From Bacillota bacterium (GTDB lineage: Bacteria; Bacillota; Clostridia; Oscillospirales; Oscillospiraceae): DNA of 16,422 nucleotides. Position numbers and translations under genes: made by a program. Under the pieces are notes generated by a model. The model made no database searches. It worked only from the letters and a program-made list of their open reading frames with translations, and was not told the DNA's origin. The stretch covers positions 1-16,422 of the forward strand of contig JAEXWS010000099.1 in the NCBI GenBank assembly GCA_023406225.1, given 5' to 3'. Below, piece by piece: positions 1 through 6,636 of the stretch (within the stretch, counting starts at the first letter, position 1; the number at the start of each line of letters is the position of its first letter).

Positions 1-1
1 G

Positions 2-196
2 ATCCTGGGCTATTACACCACCGGCCTCATCGTTCTGGAGGCATACCAGATGATCTTGTATCGAGCGCAGGAGGGCCGCCTGAACAAGAAGGGGATCATA
101 AAGATCACTTTGATTTCCGTGAGTGTGACGGCGGTGCTGTATCTGGTGTTCAGCGTGGCGTTCCATTTGTATCTTCCCAAGGGGATCCTTCTTTGA
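2..196 (+). CDS. tctB: TctB-family small membrane subunit of a tripartite tricarboxylate transporter, C-terminal part
   Basis: This frame is open from the left edge and stops with TGA at 194-196, giving the last 64 residues. It shows the end of one hydrophobic segment, a short charged loop (YRAQEGRLNKKG), then a final membrane helix and the ending LPKGILL, which is the usual shape of the TctB (DUF1468) C-terminus. TctB is the poorly conserved four-helix subunit that pairs with TctA in TTT carboxylate importers. The call rests mainly on tctA following 57 bp downstream, since TctB proteins share little sequence. The start of the gene, and presumably a periplasmic-binding TctC gene, lie to the left. 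Another small membrane protein is possible but less likely. Confidence 0.75.
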   Translation: MLGYYTTGLIVLEAYQMILYRAQEGRLNKKGIIKITLISVSVTAVLYLVFSVAFHLYLPKGILL

Positions 197-253
197 GAAA
201 GAGAATGTGCGATATTCTTGCGGTGCTCCATATTGCGGGAAAGTAGGTTATAT

Positions 254-1753
254 ATGTTTGAGCTGATTCTTCATGAAGTGCTGCTGAATCCGGTCGCCTG
301 GCTGCTGCTGTTCGGCAGCACGCTGATGGGATTGATATTCGGCGCGATCCCCGGACTGACTGCGACGCTCGGCGTGGCTCTGATCCTTCCGGTAACGTTC
401 AGCATGACCCCGCTGCAAGCGATGCTGGTGATGGGCGGCGTCTATATCGGCGGAATTTCCGGAGGGCTGGTTTCCGCCACATTGATCAACATGCCCGGCA
501 CGCCCTCCTCCATCTGCACCACCTTTGACGCGTTTCCCATGGCAAAGAACGGGCGGGCCTCGGAAGCCCTGTCGATCGGCGTGTTTTGTTCGCTGATCGG
601 CGGCCTTTTCAGCTGGGTGGTCCTGGTGACGCTGTCTCCCCAGCTGGCGTCCCTCGCCATGACGTTTGCACCCTATGAGTATTTTTGGCTGTGCGTGTTT
701 GGATTGACGGTGATCATCGGCATGGAGACCAAACAGCCGATGAAAGCGCTTTTGGCCACATTGATCGGTCTGCTGATCGCCTTGATCGGCATTGACCCTG
801 TGGGGGGATACGCCCGGTTTACCTTCGGCACGCGCCTGCTGCGAAGCGGCTTCCGCACGGTGCCGGTCCTTATGGGCTTTTTTGTGGTTTCCGAGATCCT
901 CAGCAGTCTCGGCGAGATCAAGGACAAGTATATTTTTGCGGATAAGGGTCTGAGCAAGGTCACGTTGAAGGCTCTGTGGCAGGAAAAGAAGGAAACCTTG
1001 AAAAACATGGCCTCTTCATCCGTGATCGGCACGTTTCTGGGGATCCTGCCCGGCGTTGGCGGAGCCACGGCCAATTTTATCACCTATGACGTGGCAAAAA
1101 AGACCTCCAAGCATCCTGAAAAGTTCGGGACCGGCTACGCGCAGGGCATTGTGGCCTCCGAGACCGGGAACAACGCGGTCACCGGCGGAGCCATCATCCC
1201 CATGCTGACGCTGGGCATCCCCGGAGACTCTGTAACGGCGGTCATGCTGGGCGGATTGATGATCCATGGCGTGCGTGTGGGACCGCTGCTGTTCACCAAC
1301 TCGTCCGATTTGGTGTGGCTCTTCTTTACGGGCATTCTGATCGCAAACCTGCTGATGGTTTTGATCCAGTTTGGCGGCGGCATCAAGCTGTTTACCAAAG
1401 CGCTGCGGGTGCCCAAGTGGGTTTTGTTCCCGCTGGTCGTTATGATGATTTTTGCAGGCACCTGGACGCTCCAGTACAGCGGATATGATTTGTGGACGGT
1501 GTTTTTGTTCGGTTTCCTGGGCTACTTCCTGAAGAAAAATAAGTTTCCCATGACCCCGGTGGTGCTGGGCGTCATTCTGGGCAATACCATGGAGGACTAC
1601 TTCCGGCGCGGCATGATCTTGTGCGGCGGCGATTTCTCGGTGTTTTATACCCGTCCGGCCTGCATGGTGCTGATCGGCCTGATCGTGGTGACGGTAGGAA
1701 TTTCCGTTTTGTTTGTCATAAAAGAACGGCGGCGGATGAAAGCCGCGCAGTAA
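254..1753 (+). CDS. tctA: TctA-family large membrane subunit of a tripartite tricarboxylate transporter
   Basis: TctA forms the translocation pathway of TTT importers, which take up di- and tricarboxylates using an ion gradient and a TctC binding protein. The 499-residue product matches the family length and is hydrophobic throughout, with about a dozen membrane segments. It carries the family signatures: GAIPG near residue 30, GTPSSICTTFDAFPMAKNG in the first half, a second GILPGVGGATANF in the middle, and LGIPGDSVTAVMLGG near residue 320. An ATG at 218 would add 12 residues. The ATG at 254 is preferred because it begins MFELILHEVLLNP, as TctA proteins normally do, although its ribosome binding site (AGTAGG) is weak. 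The cargo is not readable from sequence; the downstream genes suggest a hydroxy- or unsaturated carboxylic acid. Confidence 0.93.
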   Translation: MFELILHEVLLNPVAWLLLFGSTLMGLIFGAIPGLTATLGVALILPVTFSMTPLQAMLVMGGVYIGGISGGLVSATLINMPGTPSSICTTFDAFPMAKNGRASEALSIGVFCSLIGGLFSWVVLVTLSPQLASLAMTFAPYEYFWLCVFGLTVIIGMETKQPMKALLATLIGLLIALIGIDPVGGYARFTFGTRLLRSGFRTVPVLMGFFVVSEILSSLGEIKDKYIFADKGLSKVTLKALWQEKKETLKNMASSSVIGTFLGILPGVGGATANFITYDVAKKTSKHPEKFGTGYAQGIVASETGNNAVTGGAIIPMLTLGIPGDSVTAVMLGGLMIHGVRVGPLLFTNSSDLVWLFFTGILIANLLMVLIQFGGGIKLFTKALRVPKWVLFPLVVMMIFAGTWTLQYSGYDLWTVFLFGFLGYFLKKNKFPMTPVVLGVILGNTMEDYFRRGMILCGGDFSVFYTRPACMVLIGLIVVTVGISVLFVIKERRRMKAAQ

Positions 1754-1782
1754 GGGCGTTTGGAATGCAAGGAGGAATTGAT

Positions 1783-2850
1783 ATGCAAGAGGTTGAAAAG
1801 GTATTGGTGCGGCCTGAAAAGGTCATGCGCTATGCGGAAAAGCTGCTGGAACATGCCGGCCTTTCTGAAACGGATGCGGAAACGGTGGCGGCGAACCTGT
1901 TGTTTGCAAACCTGCGGGGACTGGATACCCATGGCGTGATACGTCTGCCCACCTATTTAAAACGGGTGGAATTGGGCCTGGCCAACAAGGGCGCAAGGCC
2001 GCAGGTCGTGGATGAGGGGGAGACCTATGCGGTCATCGACGGCGATAACGGCCTGGGGCCCGTCGCCGGTAAAATGGCCATGGAACTCGCCATTCGGAAG
2101 GCGAAGGAAAACATGATCGGCCTTGCCTTTGTGCGGAACAGCCAGCATTACGGCTCGTGCGCCTTTTACACCATGATGGCGATGGAGCGGGGCATGATCG
2201 GCTTTTCCACTTCCAACACCGCGCCGCTGATGGCTCCTACCGGCGGGAAAAAGCGTTTGATCGGCAACAATCCCATTTCCTTTGCGGCGCCTGCGCCGGA
2301 GGGGCTGACGTTTGTTTTGGATATCGCCCTTTCCAACGTGGCCGGCGGGAAAATTATGCTGGCGGAGAAGAATGGACAGTCCATTCCGCTGGGTTGGGCG
2401 CTGGACAAGGAGGGAAATCCAACCACGGACCCCCATGCCGGCTTCACCGACGGCGGGCTGCTGCTGCCTGTGGGCGCCCATAAGGGATACGGCATGGCAG
2501 TCATGCTGGATATCCTGTGCGGTCTCCTCAGCGGCGGCGTCACATCCTCCAAAGTCCTGGGAACGACGGATTTCAAATCCCAGGGGAATATGGGCACCTG
2601 TTTCATGATGGCGGCCATCAATGTGGAGCGGCTGATGCCTGTGGACACATTTAAGGCCCGGATGGGGGAGATGATCCGGGAGATCAAGGACTGCCCCAAG
2701 GCGGAGGGTGTGCAGGAGATTCTGCTGCCCGGTGAGATCGAGGCGAAGGTCACGGCGGAGAGAAGCAATGGCGGCATCCCCATCACTCTGCCGATTCTGC
2801 GGGAGCTGGAGGCCTTGGGCGAAGCGGCCGGGATCGGCGGACTGGCCTGA
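1783..2850 (+). CDS. Ldh2/malate-lactate dehydrogenase family NAD(P)-dependent 2-hydroxyacid oxidoreductase
   Basis: Enzymes of this family (YlbC, ComC, YiaK/DlgD, archaeal-type malate dehydrogenase) interconvert 2-hydroxy and 2-oxo acids with NAD(P)H in the cytoplasm. They are unrelated to classical Rossmann-fold lactate dehydrogenases. The 355-residue product has the expected length and motifs: DTHGVIRLP with the likely catalytic His50, NSQHYG (His122), TNTAPLMAPTGG in the form SNTAPLMAPTGG, IGNNPISFAAPAP, PLGWALDKEGNPTTDP and LLPVGAHKGYGMAVMLD. The frame is open further upstream, but ATG 1783 has a strong AGGAGG-type site at 1770-1775 and starts after the tctA stop. It sits 29 bp after tctA and 45 bp before the decarboxylase alpha gene, so it is in the same operon. 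Which member activity it has (malate, sulfolactate, 2-hydroxyglutarate or another) is not decided by these motifs. Confidence 0.9.
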   Translation: MQEVEKVLVRPEKVMRYAEKLLEHAGLSETDAETVAANLLFANLRGLDTHGVIRLPTYLKRVELGLANKGARPQVVDEGETYAVIDGDNGLGPVAGKMAMELAIRKAKENMIGLAFVRNSQHYGSCAFYTMMAMERGMIGFSTSNTAPLMAPTGGKKRLIGNNPISFAAPAPEGLTFVLDIALSNVAGGKIMLAEKNGQSIPLGWALDKEGNPTTDPHAGFTDGGLLLPVGAHKGYGMAVMLDILCGLLSGGVTSSKVLGTTDFKSQGNMGTCFMMAAINVERLMPVDTFKARMGEMIREIKDCPKAEGVQEILLPGEIEAKVTAERSNGGIPITLPILRELEALGEAAGIGGLA

Positions 2851-2895
2851 GCGCCGGACGCGGCGGATAAAAGCGTGAAAAGGGAGACATATGGT

Positions 2896-4665
2896 ATGAA
2901 CGAATATTCAATGCCCCGTTACTTCCAGAACATGAAGCGGATCGGCGAGGCGGTATTTACCGGCGATGAGGAGAACCAGAGAGCGTTCAAAGAGGCGGAG
3001 GCAGAAATCGCCCGCAGGATCGCGGAGGTTCTGGAGAACGGGAAACCCACCAAAGAACTGAATGAAAAGGGCCAGCTCTGCGCTATGCAGCGCATTGAAA
3101 AACTGGTGGACGAGGGCGCCTGGCTGCCCCTGAACAGCTTGTTCAATCCACAGGACAACGCCAACGGCTCCACCAATATCATAAAGGGACTTGGCCGCAT
3201 CGGCGGGAAATGGGCCGTCATCATCGCTTCCGACAACAAGAAGATGGCCGGCGCGTGGGTTCCGGGACAGGCGGAAAACCTGCTGCGCGCCTCCGACACG
3301 GCAAAACGCCTGCGGATCCCGCTGGTTTATCTGCTGAACTGCTCCGGCGTTAAATTTGACGAGCAGGAGAAGGTCTACCCCGACCGCCGGGGCGGCGGCG
3401 CGCCGTTCTACCGCAATGCGGAGCTGAATCAGCTGGGCGTTCCGGTCATCGTGGGCATTTACGGCACCAACCCGGCGGGCGGCGGCTATCACTCCATCAG
3501 TCCTACGGTGATCCTGGCCCATAAGGACGCCAACATGGCGGTGGGCGGCGCGGGCATCGTAAGCGGCATGTCCCGCAACGGACAGGTGGACCGGGAATCC
3601 GCCGAGGAGCTGATCGAGGCGCAGAAGACCGTTCGGAAAAGCGTGCCCGGCACCGTGGCGATCCACCACGACGCCACCGGCTTCATGCGGGAGGTTTGCG
3701 AGAGCGAGGAAGCTATGCTGGAGGCCCTCCGCAAATACGTGGGCTATCTGCCGGCCTATGATCTGGAGTTTTTCCGGGTAGACCGGCCCAAAGAACCCGC
3801 GTATCCTCCGGAGGACCTGTATACGCTGTTTCCCGCCAATCACCGGCGCACCTATGAGATGCCGGAGATCATTGCCCGCCTGGTGGATGACTCCGCCTTT
3901 ATGGAATATAAAAAAGGGTATGGACCGGAAATCATCGCCGGTCTTGCAAAGGTGGACGGCCTTCTGGTGGGCGTTGTGGCGAATGCCCAGGGCTTTTTTG
4001 TGGACTATCCCGAGTACAGGGAGGACGCATACGGCGTGGGGGGCAAACTGTACCGACAGGGGCTGATCAAGATGAATGAATTTGTCTCTCTCTGTGCACG
4101 GGACAAGGTCCCCATGGTCTGGCTGCAGGACACCTCCGGGATCGATGTGGGTAACGAGGCGGAAAAGGCCGAGCTGCTGGGTCTGGGCCAGAGCCTGATC
4201 TACTCCATTCAAAATTCCGATCTGCCCATGCTGGAGATCACGATGCGCAAGGGCAGCGCGGCCGCCCACTATGTGCTGGGCGGACCCCAGGGGAATGATA
4301 CGAACGCGTTCTCTCTGGGAACTGCCGCCACGGAGATCTATGTCATGCACGGGGAGACGGCGGCGGCGGCCATGTATACCCGGCGTTTGATGAAGGACCA
4401 GGCGGAGGGCCGTGATTTGCAGCCCACCATTGATAAAATGAATGCGATGATAGCGGATTATGCTGCGAAATCCAGCCCTGCCTATTGCGCGAAAGCCGGA
4501 CTGGTGGACGAGGTGGTCCCGCTGGAGAAGCTGCGGGTCTACCTGAAAGCCTTTACCTGCGCGGCCTATCAAAATCCCGCCGGTATCTGCCCCCATCATC
4601 AGATGATCCTGCCCCGTGTGATCGCGGACTTTGACCGGCTGTATGCTGCAAAGGCAGAGGAGTGA
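2896..4665 (+). CDS. gcdA: Glutaconyl-CoA decarboxylase-type carboxyltransferase, alpha subunit
   Basis: The alpha subunit moves the carboxyl group of an acyl-CoA to biotin on the carrier protein, the first half-reaction of Na+-pumping decarboxylases. The 589-residue product has both carboxyl-transferase halves. It matches my recollection of Acidaminococcus GcdA (about 587 residues) nearly end to end: SMPRYFQNM at the N-terminus, GSTNIIKGLGRIGGKW, SDNKKMAGAWVPGQAE, YPDRRGGGAPFYRNAELNQLG around residue 166, NPAGGGYHSISPT, and GGPQGNDTNAFSLGTAAT from about 462. It is longer than methylmalonyl-CoA decarboxylase MmdA (about 510). ATG 2896 is chosen because AAGGGAG lies 10 bases upstream and the protein then begins MNEYSMPRYF. 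Glutaconyl-CoA is the best-supported substrate by family, but a related CoA ester is possible. No CoA-transferase or 2-hydroxyglutaryl-CoA dehydratase is present in the window. Confidence 0.92.
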   Translation: MNEYSMPRYFQNMKRIGEAVFTGDEENQRAFKEAEAEIARRIAEVLENGKPTKELNEKGQLCAMQRIEKLVDEGAWLPLNSLFNPQDNANGSTNIIKGLGRIGGKWAVIIASDNKKMAGAWVPGQAENLLRASDTAKRLRIPLVYLLNCSGVKFDEQEKVYPDRRGGGAPFYRNAELNQLGVPVIVGIYGTNPAGGGYHSISPTVILAHKDANMAVGGAGIVSGMSRNGQVDRESAEELIEAQKTVRKSVPGTVAIHHDATGFMREVCESEEAMLEALRKYVGYLPAYDLEFFRVDRPKEPAYPPEDLYTLFPANHRRTYEMPEIIARLVDDSAFMEYKKGYGPEIIAGLAKVDGLLVGVVANAQGFFVDYPEYREDAYGVGGKLYRQGLIKMNEFVSLCARDKVPMVWLQDTSGIDVGNEAEKAELLGLGQSLIYSIQNSDLPMLEITMRKGSAAAHYVLGGPQGNDTNAFSLGTAATEIYVMHGETAAAAMYTRRLMKDQAEGRDLQPTIDKMNAMIADYAAKSSPAYCAKAGLVDEVVPLEKLRVYLKAFTCAAYQNPAGICPHHQMILPRVIADFDRLYAAKAEE

Positions 4666-4669
4666 TCCC

Positions 4670-4795
4670 ATGAATGTGGTTGCGTATGCGCTGCTGACTT
4701 ATGCGGCGACGGCGGTCATCTCTCTCGGCGTCGTGGCGGTGATCGTACTGATCAACAAGGTATTCTCATCTCCGGAGGAGGAGAAGCATGAGTGA
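4670..4795 (+). CDS. Very short membrane-anchor (gamma/delta-like) subunit of the Na+-pumping decarboxylase
   Basis: This 41-residue protein has one strongly hydrophobic segment (about residues 5-31, ending VVAVIVLINKVF) and a short charged tail, SSPEEEKHE. It starts 4 bp after the alpha gene, with GAGGAG at 4657-4662 as ribosome binding site, and its stop overlaps the start of the beta gene by 8 bp. Position, topology and coupling match the OadG/GcdD/MmdE anchor that holds the carboxyltransferase to the membrane beta subunit. It lacks the Ala/Pro-rich linker and soluble C-terminal domain found in the larger relatives and is shorter than Veillonella MmdE (55 residues as I recall). The role is inferred from context, since so short a protein gives little sequence evidence. 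Confidence 0.72.
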   Translation: MNVVAYALLTYAATAVISLGVVAVIVLINKVFSSPEEEKHE

Positions 4796-6008
4796 GTTAC
4801 TGGCCCAGATGTTCCCGGGGATCAGCACCTTTTTCGCCATGGAGCCTGTGGTGGCGGCAGCCCGCTTGGGACTGATCGTTCTGGGCTTTCTGCTGGCGTA
4901 TTTCGGCTTTCGGCGTGTATTGGAGCCGCTGATCATGGTCCCTATGGGAATCGCAATGATGGCTGTCAATGCAGGCATGCTGTTTTTGAACACCGGCCTG
5001 GTCGGCAACATGTTTGTTGATCCGCTGGTGTCGGATGCGGCTGGGGTCATGGATATCATGCAGATCAATTTTCTCCAGCCAATCTATAACCTGACCTTTT
5101 CCAACGGCCTGATCGCCTGCCTTGTATTCATGGGCATCGGCGCCCGCAGTGAGATCAGCTATCTGCTGGCAAAGCCATGGAGTTCCATTGTGATCGCCAT
5201 CTTTGCGGAGCTTGGCACGTTCGTAACGCTGGTGGTGGGGATCCAGGCCTTCGGCCTGACGCCCCAGGCTGCCGCGGCTGTTGCCACCATCGGCGGCGCG
5301 GACGGCCCCATGGTGCTGTTCACATCCCTGATGCTGGCGCCGGAGCTGTTTGTGCCGATATCGATCATTGCATATTTGTACCTGAGCCTGACCTACGGCG
5401 GGTACCCGTTCCTCATCAAGGCACTTGTTCCGAAAAAGTATCGGGGCATCGATATGTATGTGGAGGTGCCGGAGGTCTCACAGAAGTCCAAATTTATTTT
5501 TATCGTCGTTACCTGCTTTGCGCTGTGCCTGCTGCTGCCGGTGGCCTCCCCGCTGATTTTTTCCTTCTTCATCGGGATGGCCGTCAAAGAGGCGGATATC
5601 GGCAAATACACGGAGCTTCTGGAGGAGGGACTGTCCTATTTCGGCACATTCTTCCTGGGTGTGATCCTGGGCGTTTTGTGCGAGGCGTCCACTATTTTGA
5701 ATCCGACGGTTCTGGTCATTTTGGCCCTTGGAGTTTTGGCTTTGGCCATTTCCGCCGTGGGCGGGCTGCTGGGCGGCTGGATCGTGTACTGGATCCACAG
5801 GCGCAGGGGCCAGGACTTCAATCCGGTGATCGGCATCGCAGGCGTGTCCTGCGTGCCGACCACGGCAAAGCTGGCCCAGCACGCGGCCATGGATGAAAAT
5901 CCATTCGCTATGATCCTGCCGGTGGCGATGGGCGCGAACATCTCCGGCGTGATCACCTCCGCCATTGTGGCGGGTATTTTTGTCAGCACGATCCATTTGA
6001 TCGGATAG
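4788..6008 (+). CDS. gcdB: Na+-transporting acyl-CoA/oxaloacetate decarboxylase beta subunit
   Basis: The beta subunit is the membrane part that decarboxylates carboxybiotin and exports Na+ (OadB/GcdB/MmdB family). The 406-residue product has about nine to eleven membrane segments and the family motifs: GARSEISYLLAKP, GGADGPMVLFTSL with the conserved Asp172, a repeated-type region IGIAGVSCVPTTAKLAQ, and GANISGVITSAIVAG near residue 384, which corresponds to the second membrane region with Na+-binding polar residues. Its ATG lies inside the end of the 41-residue anchor gene (ATGAGTGA), so the two are probably translationally coupled. Naming it gcdB rather than oadB or mmdB follows the GcdA-like alpha gene; beta subunits of the three types are too alike to separate by eye. 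Confidence 0.93.
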   Translation: MSELLAQMFPGISTFFAMEPVVAAARLGLIVLGFLLAYFGFRRVLEPLIMVPMGIAMMAVNAGMLFLNTGLVGNMFVDPLVSDAAGVMDIMQINFLQPIYNLTFSNGLIACLVFMGIGARSEISYLLAKPWSSIVIAIFAELGTFVTLVVGIQAFGLTPQAAAAVATIGGADGPMVLFTSLMLAPELFVPISIIAYLYLSLTYGGYPFLIKALVPKKYRGIDMYVEVPEVSQKSKFIFIVVTCFALCLLLPVASPLIFSFFIGMAVKEADIGKYTELLEEGLSYFGTFFLGVILGVLCEASTILNPTVLVILALGVLALAISAVGGLLGGWIVYWIHRRRGQDFNPVIGIAGVSCVPTTAKLAQHAAMDENPFAMILPVAMGANISGVITSAIVAGIFVSTIHLIG

Positions 6009-6052
6009 CTGGATGAAGCGTCTTTCAATTTTAAATAAAAGGAGTTGTAGGT

Positions 6053-6262
6053 ATGGAAATCAAAGCAAGGATTCCGGGCATGATCATCGCCATCAACGTC
6101 AAAGAGGGCGACAGCGTGAATGTGAAATCCGTTGTAGGCGTTATGGAGGCTATGAAAATGGAGCAGCCGATCGCGAGTCCCGCTGCGGGCGTAGTGAAAG
6201 AGATCAAGGTCGCCGTCAAGGACAAGGTCAAGGCGGGTCAGGTCCTGATGATCATCGAATAA
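6053..6262 (+). CDS. Minimal biotin carboxyl carrier protein of the decarboxylase
   Basis: This 69-residue protein is one lipoyl/biotinyl-carrier domain and nothing else. The biotinylation motif is EAMKMEQ with Lys35 as the attachment site; the flanking strands show PGMIIAINVKEGDSV at the start and VKDKVKAGQVLMIIE at the end, the usual two symmetric half-barrels. It shuttles CO2 as carboxybiotin between the alpha and beta subunits. AGGAG about 8 bases before ATG 6053 supports the start. Carriers of Na+-pumping decarboxylases usually have a long flexible Ala/Pro linker before this domain (Acidaminococcus GcdC about 145 residues as I recall); here there is none. A biotin ligase is needed from elsewhere. 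Confidence 0.93.
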   Translation: MEIKARIPGMIIAINVKEGDSVNVKSVVGVMEAMKMEQPIASPAAGVVKEIKVAVKDKVKAGQVLMIIE

Positions 6263-6268
6263 TAAATG

Positions 6269-6307
6269 ACTGCCCATTTTTCAAGATATTCTTGAAAAAT
6301 GGGCAGT
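6269..6307 (+). terminator. Perfect 17-bp hairpin between the decarboxylase genes and the hydro-lyase genes
   Basis: Arms 6269-6285 and 6291-6307 are perfect reverse complements around the 5-base loop ATATT; one more A-T pair inside the loop is possible. It starts 7 bases after the biotin carrier stop. No U-run follows the right arm (next bases are TGGCC), so on the + strand it is not a textbook intrinsic terminator, although the left arm's run of T in ATTTTTC could help on the opposite strand. It could be an attenuator, an mRNA 3'-end stabiliser or a processing site that separates expression of the pump from the hydro-lyase. Confidence 0.6.
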
Positions 6308-6322
6308 TGGCCTCATGCGCCG

Positions 6323-6337
6323 AAAGCGCCGGCGCGG
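6323..6337. repeat. 15-bp direct repeat AAAGCGCCGGCGCGG, copy 1
   Basis: The string AAAGCGCCGGCGCGG occurs here, just before the SAF-domain gene, and again at 7936-7950, just after the large-subunit gene and its hairpin. It contains the 10-base palindrome GCGCCGGCGC (6326-6335). Both copies lie outside the genes and bracket the split hydro-lyase pair. It may be an operator pair, a recombination scar, or chance in G+C-rich DNA. Confidence 0.45.
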
Positions 6338-6342
6338 GAAAT

Positions 6343-6349
6343 GGAGGAG
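6343..6349 (+). promoter_or_regulatory. Ribosome binding site that fixes a TTG start
   Basis: GGAGGAG ends 5 bases before TTG 6355. This strong Shine-Dalgarno and the match of the following residues to the SAF-domain N-terminus decide the start of the small hydro-lyase subunit. The nearby ATG at 6341 is in another frame and overlaps the site itself. Confidence 0.7.
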
Positions 6350-6354
6350 AGGGA

Positions 6355-6627
6355 TTGGCAAGTTTGTTTGTGATCGCTTCCGGCGACAACGTGGCGACGG
6401 CGCTGGAGGAGGTCTTCCCTGGAGAAGCTGCGTTTACCGGGGAAGCGGCAGGGACGCTCCTGGTGCGGGAGCGAATCGCCAAAGGCCATAAGGTATCCCT
6501 GCGGACGATCCGGCAGGGGACGCCTGTCGTTAAACACGGACATCCGATGGCGGTTGCAGTGCGGGATATCGCGGAAGGCGAGTGGGTCCATTCGCATAAT
6601 GTGAGAAGTCTGTACGACCGGAAATGA
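6355..6627 (+). CDS. SAF-domain small subunit of a UxaA-family hydro-lyase
   Basis: The 90-residue product is a SAF domain equivalent to the N-terminal part of altronate dehydratase UxaA, or to the small subunit SuyA of sulfolactate lyase. Visible matches are SGDNVATALEEV at the start, AKGHKVSLRTI in the middle, GTPVVKHGHPMAVAVRDI, and the closing GEWVHSHNVRS, a hallmark of this domain. I chose TTG 6355 because GGAGGAG precedes it and the domain begins there; the frame is open upstream, but that stretch encodes the biotin carrier in another frame and then the hairpin. The stop overlaps the ribosome binding site of the large subunit, 9 bp before its ATG. The two products together should form one enzyme, so this is a split UxaA. 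It was probably missed or started elsewhere in automatic annotation because of the TTG start. Confidence 0.82.
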   Translation: MASLFVIASGDNVATALEEVFPGEAAFTGEAAGTLLVRERIAKGHKVSLRTIRQGTPVVKHGHPMAVAVRDIAEGEWVHSHNVRSLYDRK

Positions 6628-6636
6628 GGAGTGCAA

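Noticed and set aside
192..217. Possible promoter TTGAGA...TATTCT between tctB and tctA
   Set aside because: The spacer is only 14 bases and the genes are 57 bp apart in an operon arrangement.
2908..4671. A 587-codon open frame on the minus strand opposite the decarboxylase alpha gene
   Set aside because: Mirror of the gcdA frame with no recognisable protein motif; the sense frame is certain.
2896..6262. Oxaloacetate decarboxylase as the identity of the pump
   Set aside because: The alpha subunit is a carboxyl-transferase of the acyl-CoA type (GcdA-like), not the TIM-barrel carboxyltransferase of OadA, so free oxaloacetate is not the expected substrate.
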